A DNA stretch of 64,000 bases from DATLLN01 sp963809205 (GTDB taxonomy: Bacteria; Actinomycetota; Thermoleophilia; Gaiellales; JAICJC01), in NCBI GenBank assembly GCA_963809205.1, contig CAWEIS010000025.1, positions 186,001-250,000 on the forward strand, read 5' to 3'. This document shows positions 53,034-61,709 of the stretch, piece by piece. Position 1 is the first letter of the stretch, and each line of letters starts with the position of its first letter. A program made the position numbers and the translations under genes. The notes under the pieces were generated by a model. It did no database searches and was not told where the DNA came from. It saw only the letters and a program-made list of their open reading frames with translations.

Positions 53034-53128
53034 GGCTTGCATCCCTTCGCTGGCATGACCCAGATCAGGTTCGGCGGGTCGGCGGCGGTATGCGCGCCCT
53101 CTCAGCCCTCGCGGGCTCCCCGGCAACC
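53034..53128 (-). ncRNA. TPP riboswitch (THI element)
   Basis: On the minus strand the conserved order is complete: GGGGAGCC, GGCTGAGAG, GACCC, then GAACCTGATCTGGGTCATGC and CCAGCGAAGGGA. Arms GGTTGC and GCAAGCC can close the P1 stem with one bulge. The 3' arm touches the ATG, so the AAGGG ribosome-binding site lies inside the aptamer. Binding of thiamine pyrophosphate would therefore hide it directly. Confidence 0.95.
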
Positions 53129-53147
53129 GGTGTGTACCGCCTGAAGT

Positions 53148-53879
53148 CTACCGGCCGCGGGCCCACGGCAGCGCGAGCCGCTCGGCCAGGGTGACCGCGC
53201 CGTAGAGGGCCAGCGACATGAGCGCGAGCACGACGATCGCGGCGCCGACCAGCGGCGTGTCGAAGCCGTCGCGCATCGAGTCCACCAGCCCCGACTGGCC
53301 TCCCGCATACTCGGCGAACACAGCTGCCACCGCGGAATACGAGGCTGCGATCCGGCCGCCGGCGAACAGCCCGGGCAGCGACCAGGGCAGCTCGACCCGG
53401 CGGAACACCTGCCAGCGGGTCGCGTCCAGCGTGCGCAGCATCCGCCGGTACTCGGGGTCGACCCGCTCCAGCCCGTCCAGCGTGTTGACCGTGATCGGGA
53501 AGAAGCAGACGAGTGCGACGATCAGCACCTTGGGCGCCAGCCCGAACCCCAGGTAGATGACCAGGATGGGCGCGATCGCGACCACCGGCACGCTTTGCGA
53601 GGCGATCAGGATCGGCTGCACGGCTCCGCGCAGCCAGGGCACCAGGTGGAGGACGACGGCGGCGGCGAAGCCGATCGCGACGGCAACCGCGAAGCCGAGC
53701 AGCATCTCCTTGAGCGTGACCAGCGCCTGCGACGCCAGGGTGGAGCGGTCGTCCCACAGCGCCTGGGCGATCTGGCTCGGCGCGGGGAGCAGGTACTCGG
53801 GGACGTCGCGCAGCTGGACGTAGGCCTCCCAGGCGGCGAGCAGCAGCACGAGCACCAGCACCCAGGCGAAGCGCCTCAT
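53148..53879 (-). CDS. ABC transporter permease (ThiX/SsuC-TauC type)
   Basis: 243 residues, about six membrane segments. VAIAPILVIYLGFGLAPKV and the EAA-like loop DPEYRRMLRTLDATRWQVFRRVELP are present. It belongs with the ATPase upstream (4-nt overlap) and the TPP-controlled binding protein downstream; the riboswitch begins about 20 nt after its stop. Confidence 0.9.
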   Translation of the reverse strand: MRRFAWVLVLVLLLAAWEAYVQLRDVPEYLLPAPSQIAQALWDDRSTLASQALVTLKEMLLGFAVAVAIGFAAAVVLHLVPWLRGAVQPILIASQSVPVVAIAPILVIYLGFGLAPKVLIVALVCFFPITVNTLDGLERVDPEYRRMLRTLDATRWQVFRRVELPWSLPGLFAGGRIAASYSAVAAVFAEYAGGQSGLVDSMRDGFDTPLVGAAIVVLALMSLALYGAVTLAERLALPWARGR

Positions 53880-54559
53880 CCCCGCAGCGCCTCCATGACG
53901 CGGCCGTGGTCGAGTTCGGCGGAGGGCGCGTCCAGGACGACGCGCCCGGGGCGCGGCGACAGCACGACGATGCGCGAGCACAGCCGCAGCGCCTCGTCGA
54001 TGTCGTGCGTGACCAGCACGACGGTGCGCGGCTCGGCGTTCAGGGCGCCGGTCAGCCACTCCTGCAGCTCTTCGCGGGTGATCGCGTCGAGCGCGCCGAA
54101 GGGCTCGTCGAGCAGCAGCACCGGCTTGCCGGCCAGCAGCGTGCGCAGAAAGGCGACGCGCTGGCGCATACCTCCCGAGAGCTTGCGCGGCGGCGTGGCG
54201 GCGAAGCCGTCGAGGCCGAAGCGCTCGAACAGCGGCAGCGCCTGGGTGCGAGCCTCGCCGCGCGCGACGCCGGCGAGCTCGAGGGCGAGGCCGGCGTTGT
54301 CCAGCGCGGACCGCCAGGGGAGCAGCAGGTCGCGCTGGGGCATCAGCGCGCACCGCTCGAGGCCTGCGCCCTCGATCGTCCCGGCGTCCGGCTGTTCGAG
54401 GCCGGCCAGCAGGGTGAGCAGCGTCGACTTGCCGCAGCCGCTGGGGCCGACGACGGCCAGCCGGCCGCCGGGCTGGACCTGCAGGTCGACGCCGTCCAGC
54501 ACCTGCAGCCCGGCGTAGCCGTGGCGCACGTCACATGCTCGGATACCCTCTGCTGCCAT
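53876..54559 (-). CDS. ABC transporter ATP-binding protein (ThiZ/SsuB-TauB type)
   Basis: 227 residues. Walker A VGPSGCGKST, signature KLSGGMRQRVAFLRTLL, Walker B VLLLDEPFGALD and VTHDIDEA are intact. AAGGA lies about 12 nt before the ATG. This ATG and the divergent GNAT ATG share the palindrome CATG. It is co-transcribed with the permease. Confidence 0.9.
   Translation of the reverse strand: MAAEGIRACDVRHGYAGLQVLDGVDLQVQPGGRLAVVGPSGCGKSTLLTLLAGLEQPDAGTIEGAGLERCALMPQRDLLLPWRSALDNAGLALELAGVARGEARTQALPLFERFGLDGFAATPPRKLSGGMRQRVAFLRTLLAGKPVLLLDEPFGALDAITREELQEWLTGALNAEPRTVVLVTHDIDEALRLCSRIVVLSPRPGRVVLDAPSAELDHGRVMEALRG
54544..54549 (+). promoter_or_regulatory. Leaderless-type -10 box of the GNAT gene
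   Basis: TACCCT ends 8 nt before the ATG at 54558, inside the start region of the divergent ATPase gene. Confidence 0.4.
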
Positions 54560-55139
54560 GCCGCCGATCGTCCTTCCCGACCCGCCGCTCTCGGACGGCG
54601 TGATCACGCTCCGCGCGTTCACGGCGGACGATATTCCGGCGATCACGGCGGCGTGCCAGGACCCGGAGATCGCCCGCTGGACGGCGATGGTGCCCTCGCC
54701 GTACACGGAGGAGGATGCCCGCGGGTGGATCGCGACGCACGACGAGGCGCGGCGCGAGGGGCTGGGCTGCCCGTTCGCGGTGGCCGACGCCGCGACCGGC
54801 GAGCTACTCGCCTCGGCCGGGTTCCACCAGATCGAGTGGGACGACCGCAGCCTCGACGTCGGCTACTGGACGGCGCCCTGGGCGCGGCGACGGGGCGTGG
54901 CGACCCGGGCGGTGCGGCTGCTCTCGGGGTGGGCGATCGGCGAGCTCGGCATGGAGCGGATCAGCCTGCTCACGTTCCCCGGCAACGTTGCCTCAGAGGG
55001 TGTCGCCGAGGCGGCCGGCTACACCCGCGAGGGTGTCCTCCGCTCGTACCTGGAGGTGCGCGGCGAGCGCCGCGACACCACCGTCTGGTCGCTGATCGCG
55101 GCCGATCTCGACGAGCAGGTGCCGGGCGAGGTTTGCTAG
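54558..55139 (+). CDS. GNAT-family N-acetyltransferase (RimJ/RimL-like)
   Basis: 193 residues. SDGVITLRAFTADDIPAI opens the fold, and the acetyl-CoA site reads PWARRRGVATRAVRLLSGWA, a variant of the R/QxxGxG/A motif. FPGNVASEGVAEAAGYTREG is the usual second half. Acceptor substrate unknown. It overlaps the convergent zinc-protease gene by 4 bp. Confidence 0.88.
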   Translation: MPPIVLPDPPLSDGVITLRAFTADDIPAITAACQDPEIARWTAMVPSPYTEEDARGWIATHDEARREGLGCPFAVADAATGELLASAGFHQIEWDDRSLDVGYWTAPWARRRGVATRAVRLLSGWAIGELGMERISLLTFPGNVASEGVAEAAGYTREGVLRSYLEVRGERRDTTVWSLIAADLDEQVPGEVC

Positions 55140-55801
55140 CGCCGGGTCAAGCCGATCAGATACACGATCTGCATGATCGAGATCAGGGCGGCGACGACGT
55201 ACGTGAAGGCTGCGGCGGTCAGCACACGGCGGGCGACGGGCGCCTCCGCGGGCGTGATGATGCCCTGGGCCGTCAGCATCGACATCGCGCGCTTGCTGGC
55301 GCCGAACTCGACCGGCAGCGTCACGAGGCTGAACAGCACCACACACGCGAACAGCGCGATCGCGATGTAGATCAGGCCGGTGGCGGCCGTGAAGAAGCCG
55401 AGCAGGAACGGGATCATCCAGATGTTGGAGGCGAAGCCGACGGCCGGCACCAGGCTCGAGCGAAGCCGGAACGAGGCGTCATGTTTGGCGTCCTGGAACG
55501 CATGGCCGGTCTCGTGGGCCGCGACGGCGATCGCCGCGATCGAGCTCGAGTTGCCGACCGGATCCGACAGGCGCATGACCTTGCCGCGCGGGTCGTAGTG
55601 ATCGGACAGCGAGCCGCCGATGCTCTCGACGCCGACGTTGGTCAGGCCGCCGCTGTCGAGCAGCCGACGGCTCACCTGGGCGCCGGTCAGGCCCGACGTG
55701 GACGGCACCTTGGAGCCGTTCGCGAACGCGGACTTGACCCAGGCCTGGGCCAGAAACCCGAGGCCGAGGGGAATGATGAAGAACACAAGCCAGTACTGCA
55801 T
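55136..55801 (-). CDS. Membrane zinc metallopeptidase (YugP family)
   Basis: 221 residues. AAHETGHAFQDA carries the HExGH zinc motif. There is one N-terminal membrane segment and about three at the C-terminus (GFASNIWMIPFLLGFF, ALFACVVLFSLV, AAFTYVVAALISI). The start is set by a TACAAT box 6 nt upstream. Confidence 0.9.
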   Translation of the reverse strand: MQYWLVFFIIPLGLGFLAQAWVKSAFANGSKVPSTSGLTGAQVSRRLLDSGGLTNVGVESIGGSLSDHYDPRGKVMRLSDPVGNSSSIAAIAVAAHETGHAFQDAKHDASFRLRSSLVPAVGFASNIWMIPFLLGFFTAATGLIYIAIALFACVVLFSLVTLPVEFGASKRAMSMLTAQGIITPAEAPVARRVLTAAAFTYVVAALISIMQIVYLIGLTRR

Positions 55802-55807
55802 GGGCCC

Positions 55808-55813
55808 ATTGTA
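55808..55813 (-). promoter_or_regulatory. Leaderless-type -10 box of the yugP-family gene
   Basis: TACAAT on the minus strand, 6 nt before the ATG; close to the -10 consensus. Confidence 0.5.
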
Positions 55814-55855
55814 CGCTGCGCCCCCGGTCATGATCGGCTCGCTCAAAGCTGCCGC

Positions 55856-55861
55856 TAATCT
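55856..55861 (+). promoter_or_regulatory. Leaderless-type -10 box of the bolA unit
   Basis: TAATCT ends 7 nt before the ATG at 55869; no Shine-Dalgarno sequence. Confidence 0.45.
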
Positions 55862-55868
55862 TCCCCGC

Positions 55869-56102
55869 ATGCCCAGCACAGGCGAGATTGCGGCACTGAT
55901 CGAGCAAGCGCTGCCCGGATCGAAGGTCCAGGTCGAGGACATGGGAGGCGGCGACCACCTCTTCGCGCACGTGGTCGCACCGCAGTTCGAGGGCCTCCCG
56001 CTGATCCAGCAACACACCATGGTCAACGGGGCGGTCGAGCACCTGCTCGGCCCCGGTAGGCCCATCCACGCATTGAAGATCAAGACGGAGGTCGGCTCGT
56101 GA
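55869..56102 (+). CDS. bolA: BolA-family protein
   Basis: 77 residues. LIEQALPGSKVQVEDMGGGDHLFAHVV-like core and the end IHALKIKTE fit the family (written here in shortened form: the helix-turn region is about 7-35). The invariant His is in PIHALKIK. BolA proteins pair with monothiol glutaredoxins in iron-sulphur handling; here the glutaredoxin gene follows with a 4-nt overlap, which supports that partnership. Confidence 0.88.
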   Translation: MPSTGEIAALIEQALPGSKVQVEDMGGGDHLFAHVVAPQFEGLPLIQQHTMVNGAVEHLLGPGRPIHALKIKTEVGS

Positions 56103-56419
56103 TCGTCACCGAAGAGCAGATCCGGGACGAGATCCTGGACGCGATCAAGCAGCACAACGTGATGCTGTTCATGAAGGGCGTGCCGGAGGCCCCGCGCTGC
56201 GGGTTCTCGATGCAGGTCGTGCAGATCCTGGACTCGCTCGGCACCGAGTACGCGGCGATGGACATCCTGCCCGATCCGCGGATTCGCCAGGTGTTGTCTG
56301 CGGAGTCCGGCTGGCCGACGATCCCTCAGCTGTTCGTGAACGGCGAGCTGGTCGGCGGCTGCGACATCGTCACCGAGCTGTACGAGGACGGCAAGCTCAA
56401 GGAGCTGGTTGCCGCCTAG
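56099..56419 (+). CDS. grxD: Monothiol glutaredoxin (Grx4 family)
   Basis: 106 residues, GTG start. The CGFS active site lies in APRCGFSMQVV, followed by WPTIPQLFVNGELVGGCDI with the glutathione-binding TIP and GG. It binds and passes on [2Fe-2S] clusters together with BolA. Confidence 0.95.
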   Translation: MIVTEEQIRDEILDAIKQHNVMLFMKGVPEAPRCGFSMQVVQILDSLGTEYAAMDILPDPRIRQVLSAESGWPTIPQLFVNGELVGGCDIVTELYEDGKLKELVAA

Positions 56420-57422
56420 CGCGGCGGTCGTCGGCGCCGGCATCCTCGGCCTCTCGACGGCCCGCGCGCTCGCGGCCGACGGGTTCCGGGTCACCGTCCA
56501 CGAGCAGCACGCCGTGGGCACCCCGCTGGGTTCGTCGCCCGGCCCGTCGCGGATCTTCCGCACCAGCTACCCCGATCCCGGCTACGTGCGGCTCGCCCGG
56601 ATGGCCATCGAGGAGTGGGACAGACTGGACGACCCTCGCCTGCTGATCCGCGCCGGCCTGCTCGAGATCGGCGCCGACACGCAGAACAACGCCGAGGCGC
56701 TGGCGGATTGCGGCGAGCCGTTCGAGTGGCTCGAGCCCGCGGAGGCAACTGGCCGGTTCCCCGAGGCTCGGTTCCGCGAGCCGGCGCTGTTCACGGCCGA
56801 CGCAGGCTCGGTGCGCGCCGACCTCGCGCTGCAGCGGCTGCGCCGCGATCTCGACGTCCGCGAGGGCGATCGCGTGGCCGACCCGCACCTCCTGGAGGCG
56901 GACGTTGTCTGCGTCTGCGCCGGCGGCTGGCTGGGTCAGCTGTTCGAGCTCCCGTTGCGCGTCCAGCTGGAGCAGGTCGCCTACGTCGCGTCGCCCGAGC
57001 CGAGGCCGTCGCTGATCGACCACGGCGGCGGCGCGGTACCGGGTGTGTACTACGGACTGACAACGCCCGGCGTGGGGTACAAGATCGCCGAAGACGACGG
57101 GCAGCCGGCGCCGTTCGACGTCGATCGCCCCGACCGTCCCGTCGACCAGCCGGGCCTCGAGCGGTTGAGGACGTGGCTGGCCGCGACCATCCCCGGCCTG
57201 GACGGCCCGCTCGTCCGCTCCGAGTCGTGCCTCTACACCATGACGCCCGACCGCGACTTCATCCTCGATACGATCGACGGCATCGTGGTGCTCGGTGGCG
57301 ACTCCGGACATGCGTTCAAGTTCGGCCCTCTGCTCGGCCGGCTTGCCGCCGACCTCGCCCAGGGCCGCCCTTTGCCCGAGGAGTGCACGAAGTTCCTGGT
57401 CGGCCGGTTCGCACGTGGATGA
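56409..57422 (+). CDS. FAD-dependent oxidase, monomeric sarcosine oxidase family
   Basis: 337 residues, probable TTG start with AAGGAG 4 nt upstream inside grxD. The dinucleotide motif VVGAGILGLSTARAL and GPSRIFRTSY match MSOX/MTOX enzymes. SCLYTMTPDRDFILD contains the cysteine that bonds covalently to FAD in that family, and SGHAFKFGP the lysine-containing active-site loop. It probably demethylates or oxidises a secondary amino acid, releasing H2O2. It overlaps the amidase gene by 8 bp. Confidence 0.87.
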   Translation: MPPSAAVVGAGILGLSTARALAADGFRVTVHEQHAVGTPLGSSPGPSRIFRTSYPDPGYVRLARMAIEEWDRLDDPRLLIRAGLLEIGADTQNNAEALADCGEPFEWLEPAEATGRFPEARFREPALFTADAGSVRADLALQRLRRDLDVREGDRVADPHLLEADVVCVCAGGWLGQLFELPLRVQLEQVAYVASPEPRPSLIDHGGGAVPGVYYGLTTPGVGYKIAEDDGQPAPFDVDRPDRPVDQPGLERLRTWLAATIPGLDGPLVRSESCLYTMTPDRDFILDTIDGIVVLGGDSGHAFKFGPLLGRLAADLAQGRPLPEECTKFLVGRFARG

Positions 57423-58779
57423 CGCCTGGGCGATCGCCGCGCGCGTCCGCTCGCGCGAGGTCTCGGCGCGCGAGCTGGCACAGGACGCGCTGAGCCGGCT
57501 GCCCGAGCTCGACCGCGAGGTCGGCTCCGTGTGGCTGGTGACGGACGCGCTGGCCCTCGAGCAGGCCGACCGGGTCGATGCGGCTGTTGCCGTCGGCGAC
57601 GACCCCGGCGAGCTGGCCGGGGTGATCGTCGGCTGGAAGGATCTGATCGACACGGCCGGCATCCGCACCACCTATGGCAGCGCGATCTGGCGCGACCACG
57701 TTCCCGACCGCGACGCCGACTGCGTGGAGCGGCTGGCGGCCGCCGGCGGGGTGACGATCGCCAAGCTGGCGACGCACGAGCTGGCGTGGGGCACGACGAC
57801 CGACAACCCGTGGTTCGGCACCTGCCGCAACCCGCTCGACACCGACCGCATGCCGGGCGGCTCGAGCGGCGGCTCGGGCGCCGCCGTGGCCGCCGGCATC
57901 GTCACCGTCGCGCCGGGGACGGACACGGGCGGCTCGATCCGCTGCCCGGCCTCGGTGTGCGGCATCGTCGGTCTGAAGCCCACCTTCGGGCGGGTCAGCC
58001 TGGCCGGCATCCATCCGCTGTGCCCGACGCTCGACCACTGTGGCCCGATGGCGCACTCGGTCCGTGACTGCGCGCTGCTGCTGGAGCTGCTCGCCGGCGC
58101 CTCGCCACGCGACGCCCGCACCCCGCCGGTGCCGGTCGAGCGCTACCGAGACGCGCTGGGCCGCGGCGTCGCCGGCATGACGATCGGCGTCGCCGAGCGT
58201 TACTTCTTCGAGCACACGCAGGACGACATCGCCCGCCCGGTGCGGGACGCCGTCGATGCGCTGCGCGAGGCCGGCGCGACGCTGGTCGAGGTCGACCTGG
58301 GCTGGCCCCTCCAAGGGCTGGCAGACGCCGGGTTCTACCTCGGCGAGGAGGGCGCCGCCGTCGCCGGGCTGTGGCCGGAGCGACGTGCCGATCTTGGCCC
58401 CGACGTCGTCCGCGACCTCGACGCGGCGGAGCAGATCGACGCCGTCGACGCCGCCGGCGCGTTCCTCCGCCGGCTCGAGTACCGCGCGGCGACCCACCAG
58501 CGGCTGGCCGCGGAGGGAATCGACCTGATCGTCTCTCCGACGCAGGCCTTCACGCCACCCACGGTGGGCACGCTCACCGTTCCCTTCGCAGGCAATCCGA
58601 AGGAGGACGTGACGACGGCCATGTGCGGGCTGACCGGTGTGTTCAACGTGCTCGGCTGGCCGGCGATCAGCGTCCCCTGCGGCACCGACGCCGCCGGGAT
58701 GCCGGTGGGGATTCAGCTGGCGGCGCTGCCCTGGCGGGAGAGCGACGTGCTCGCCGCCGCGTCCGTGCTCCACCACTGA
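57415..58779 (+). CDS. Amidase-signature family enzyme
   Basis: 454 residues, GTG start inside the oxidase gene. The Ser-cisSer-Lys triad is complete: Lys in IVGWKDLIDTAG, cis-Ser in PGGSSGGSGAA and the nucleophile Ser in GTDTGGSIRCPAS. It resembles GatA-like amidases, but there is no gatB/gatC, so it is a stand-alone amide hydrolase of unknown substrate. The overlap with the oxidase suggests linked function. Confidence 0.9.
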   Translation: MDDAWAIAARVRSREVSARELAQDALSRLPELDREVGSVWLVTDALALEQADRVDAAVAVGDDPGELAGVIVGWKDLIDTAGIRTTYGSAIWRDHVPDRDADCVERLAAAGGVTIAKLATHELAWGTTTDNPWFGTCRNPLDTDRMPGGSSGGSGAAVAAGIVTVAPGTDTGGSIRCPASVCGIVGLKPTFGRVSLAGIHPLCPTLDHCGPMAHSVRDCALLLELLAGASPRDARTPPVPVERYRDALGRGVAGMTIGVAERYFFEHTQDDIARPVRDAVDALREAGATLVEVDLGWPLQGLADAGFYLGEEGAAVAGLWPERRADLGPDVVRDLDAAEQIDAVDAAGAFLRRLEYRAATHQRLAAEGIDLIVSPTQAFTPPTVGTLTVPFAGNPKEDVTTAMCGLTGVFNVLGWPAISVPCGTDAAGMPVGIQLAALPWRESDVLAAASVLHH

Positions 58780-59828
58780 CACGGGCCGCCGCGGCGCACG
58801 GTCATCTCCCGGCGCGAGGGACGCAAGGTGATCGTCGCCAGCGTCTGCCAGCGGTCGCCGAACGGCGCATCCGGTACGGGGTGGCAGCAGATCGCGCCGC
58901 TGCCGCCGCGGTGGCTGTGCATCACGCCGAGGATCGAGTCCTCGTCGATCGTGCCCTCGGTCAGCCGCGCCATGCCGCGCCGTGCGTGGTCGAGGCGCAG
59001 CACGGAGTCGGGCCCGAGGCGCACCATCGTGTCGTCCAGCCTGCCCGGCTCGGCGATGAAGTGGTTGGTGTGGGCGAGCACGCCGCGGTCGTCCGGCGTG
59101 ACGAACCCCGGACCGGCCGGCGACAGCTCGACCGTGCAGCAGGCGCCGCCATCGTCGTCGTCGGCGACGATCGTCACCGCGCTGGACGCCGACACCTCGG
59201 CGCCGGCGAGCATCTCGAGCGCCTTCACGGCGCCGTTCGCCTCGTCCAGCACGCAGCGGCACATGACGTGCACGGGAACGCCGATCGGCGGCCCGTCCTT
59301 GCCGTGTCCGAGGATGTTCAGCAGCACGCCGACGCCTTGCGAGGACATGCCCACCTTGCCGACGATGCCGGCCTCGGTCATCGTCTCGACCCGCCGCCCG
59401 TCGGCGTGGTCGATCCGCCACACCATCCAGCACCCGGCGAGGTCGTTGTGCCAGTCCCACGTCTGGATGCCGATCGGCTCGCCGTCCGCCGTTGCGTTGC
59501 CCAGACACGCGACGGTCGAGCACTCGCCCCGGCCGGCGGCCAGGATCTCGGTGCGGGCGTTCATCGCCGCGATCACCGCGACGTCGTGTCCGCTGCCGGC
59601 GGCGATCCCCTCGATCTCCTCGCCCAGGTCGGGCGCCCAGCCCTGGATCACCTCCATGGCCGATCCGCCGAGCCGGCGCATCTCGTCCGGCCCGATCTGG
59701 GCGGTGTGCTGGAACAGCCGCTCGTAGATCTCCACCACGGCCGCGATCCGCTCGGACTGGGCGACGCCCAGGCCGCGGCCGCGGTCGCGCGGCGTCGACT
59801 CGGTCGAGTGGTGGACAGGAAAGTCCAT
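58713..59828 (-). CDS. C45 peptidase/acyl-CoA:6-APA acyltransferase-like protein
   Basis: 371 residues, Ntn-hydrolase fold. The self-cleaving nucleophile Cys is in GRGECSTVAC near 103, and IQTWDWHND plus GIVGKVGMSSQGVGVLLN are typical of the group. Members cleave or form amide bonds. Its last 67 bp overlap the convergent amidase gene. The start is 29 bp from hyuA on the other strand, and a TATGCT box lies 8 nt upstream. Confidence 0.87.
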   Translation of the reverse strand: MDFPVHHSTESTPRDRGRGLGVAQSERIAAVVEIYERLFQHTAQIGPDEMRRLGGSAMEVIQGWAPDLGEEIEGIAAGSGHDVAVIAAMNARTEILAAGRGECSTVACLGNATADGEPIGIQTWDWHNDLAGCWMVWRIDHADGRRVETMTEAGIVGKVGMSSQGVGVLLNILGHGKDGPPIGVPVHVMCRCVLDEANGAVKALEMLAGAEVSASSAVTIVADDDDGGACCTVELSPAGPGFVTPDDRGVLAHTNHFIAEPGRLDDTMVRLGPDSVLRLDHARRGMARLTEGTIDEDSILGVMHSHRGGSGAICCHPVPDAPFGDRWQTLATITLRPSRREMTVRRGGPCQWWSTDAAASTSLSRQGSAAS

Positions 59829-59836
59829 CTGGTTCC

Positions 59837-59846
59837 AGCATATCCT
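59837..59846. promoter_or_regulatory. Overlapping divergent -10 boxes (C45 gene and hyuA)
   Basis: AGCATATCCT contains TATGCT on the minus strand (8 nt from the C45 ATG) and TATCCT on the plus strand (11 nt from the hyuA ATG), overlapping by two bases. Confidence 0.4.
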
Positions 59847-59857
59847 TGCGGCCGGGT

Positions 59858-61709
59858 ATGAGCACCCTGATCGGCGTGGATATCGGCGGGACGTTCACCG
59901 ACGTGGTGGTGGTCGACCGCGGCCGCGTGACCACGGCGAAGGTCTCGTCGACCCCGGACGACCCCGCGCGCGGGATGATCCAGGGGATCGGCGAGGCGCT
60001 GGCCGCCGCGGGCATCGCGCCGGGGTCGGTCGCGAGCCTCGCGCACGGCACGCACGGTCGCCACCAACGCGCTGCTCGAGCGGCGCGGCGCCCGCACCGG
60101 CCTGGTGACCACGCGCGGTTTCGCCGACGTGCTCGAGCTCGCCCGCCAGGCCCGCCCCATCTGTACCGCCCGTGCTGCGACCGCCCGCGCCCGCTGCCCG
60201 AACTGACCGCCGAGGTCGACGAGCGGCTGTCGCCGGACGGCGTCCTCCGCCGGCTCGACCCCGAGTCCGTCGCCGCGGCGGGCCGCCGGCTGCGGCGCGC
60301 AGGGGTGGAGGCGGTGGCCGTCTGCCTGCTGCACAGCTACGCCGATCCCCGCCACGAGCAGCGCGTGGCGGCCGCCCTGCGCGGCGAGCTGCCGGACGCG
60401 TTCGTCGTCGCCTCGCACGAGATCGCCGCCGAGTACCGCGAGTACGAGCGGGCGTCGACCGTGTCCGTCGACGCCTACCTGGGGCCGCCCGCCGCGCGCT
60501 ACCTCCGCCGGCTGGGCGAGGGACTGGCCGAGCGCGGGCTGCCCGAGCCGCTGCTGATGCAGTCGAGCGGCGGCCTGTGCTCGCTGGACGAGGCCGCCGC
60601 GCACCCGGCCCGGCTGCTGCTGTCCGGCCCGGCGGGCGGCGTGGCGGCCGTGATCGCGGGCGGCGCCCGCGACGCGGTGGCGTTCGACATGGGCGGCACC
60701 AGCTGCGACGTCTCGCTGATCCGCGGCGGCGTCGCCGGCCGCTCGACCGAGCGGATGGTGGCCGGCCTGCCGGTGCGCCTGCCGATGCTCGACATCCACA
60801 CGGTCGGGGCCGGCGGCGGCAGCATCGCCTGGATCGACGAGGGCGGCGCGCTGCGGGTCGGCCCGCGCAGCGCGGGCGCCGATCCGGGGCCGGCCTGCTA
60901 CGGCCGCGGCGGCGAGCTGCCGACGGTGACCGACGCGAACCTGGTGCTGGGCCGGCTCGCCGCGAAGCAGCCGCTGGCCGGCGGGCTGACGCTCGACCGG
61001 CGTGCGGCCGAGCGTGCGATCGCGACGGTGGCGGGCGGCTTCCGCAGCCTCCGCGCCGCGGCCGAGGGGATCGTCGCCGTGGCCGACGAGGAGATGGTGC
61101 GCGCGATCCGGGTGGTCAGCGTCGAGCAGGGCCACGATCCGCGCGACCTCGAGCTGGTGGCCTTCGGCGGCGCCGGGCCGCTCCACGGCTGCGGCGTGGC
61201 CGACTCGCTGGGCATCCGGCGGATCCGCGTGCCGGCCGCCAGCGGCGTGCTCTCGGCGCTCGGCATCGCCGGCTGCGAGCGCCGCCGCGACGGCGTGCGC
61301 GGCGTCGTCCGCCCGCTGGCGTCGCTGACGGCGGCCGAGGCGCGCGAGCCTGGTGCCCGAGCTGCCGCGCGAGCGCGGGGCGCGGGCCGAGGCGTCGGCC
61401 GACCTCCGGTACCGCGGCCAGGGGTTCGAGCTGAACGTCCCGCTGGAGCCGTGGCGGACGCTGCCCGAGCGGTTCCACCGGCGCCACCGGCAGCGCTTCG
61501 GGTTCGACGACCGGGACGGCGAGATCGAGGTGATCAACCTGCGGGCGACGGTGTCCGGCCGAGCGCCGCGGATCTCGCTCGCCCGAGCGCCGCGGGCGGC
61601 GCCGGTGCGCGGGCCGGCGCGCGTACCACTGGACGGCGCGACCCTGTGGGTGGCGAAGGGCTGGACGGCGCGGCGCACCGCCGACGGGACGTGGGAGGTG
61701 ACGCGATGA
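59858..61709 (+). pseudogene. hyuA: Hydantoinase/oxoprolinase subunit A, frameshifted
   Basis: About 617 residues if repaired. GVDIGGTFTDVVVVD is the ATP-binding start, with AFDMGGTSCDVSLI, VGAGGGSIAWIDEGG, SAGADPGPACYGRGG and VAFGGAGPLHGC later. Three indels disrupt it: an extra base near 60052, a missing C in the run 60155-60158 (these two compensate, so about 35 codons are misread between them) and an extra C at 61349-61350. The C-terminal ~118 residues then lie in another frame. With HyuB it would perform ATP-dependent opening of a cyclic ureide or lactam. Confidence 0.85.

Noticed and set aside
59492..59857. Upstream in-frame extension of hyuA
   Set aside because: It is the reverse complement of the C45 gene and Arg/Pro/Ser-rich; the family start STLIGVDIGGTFTDV at 59858 is clear.
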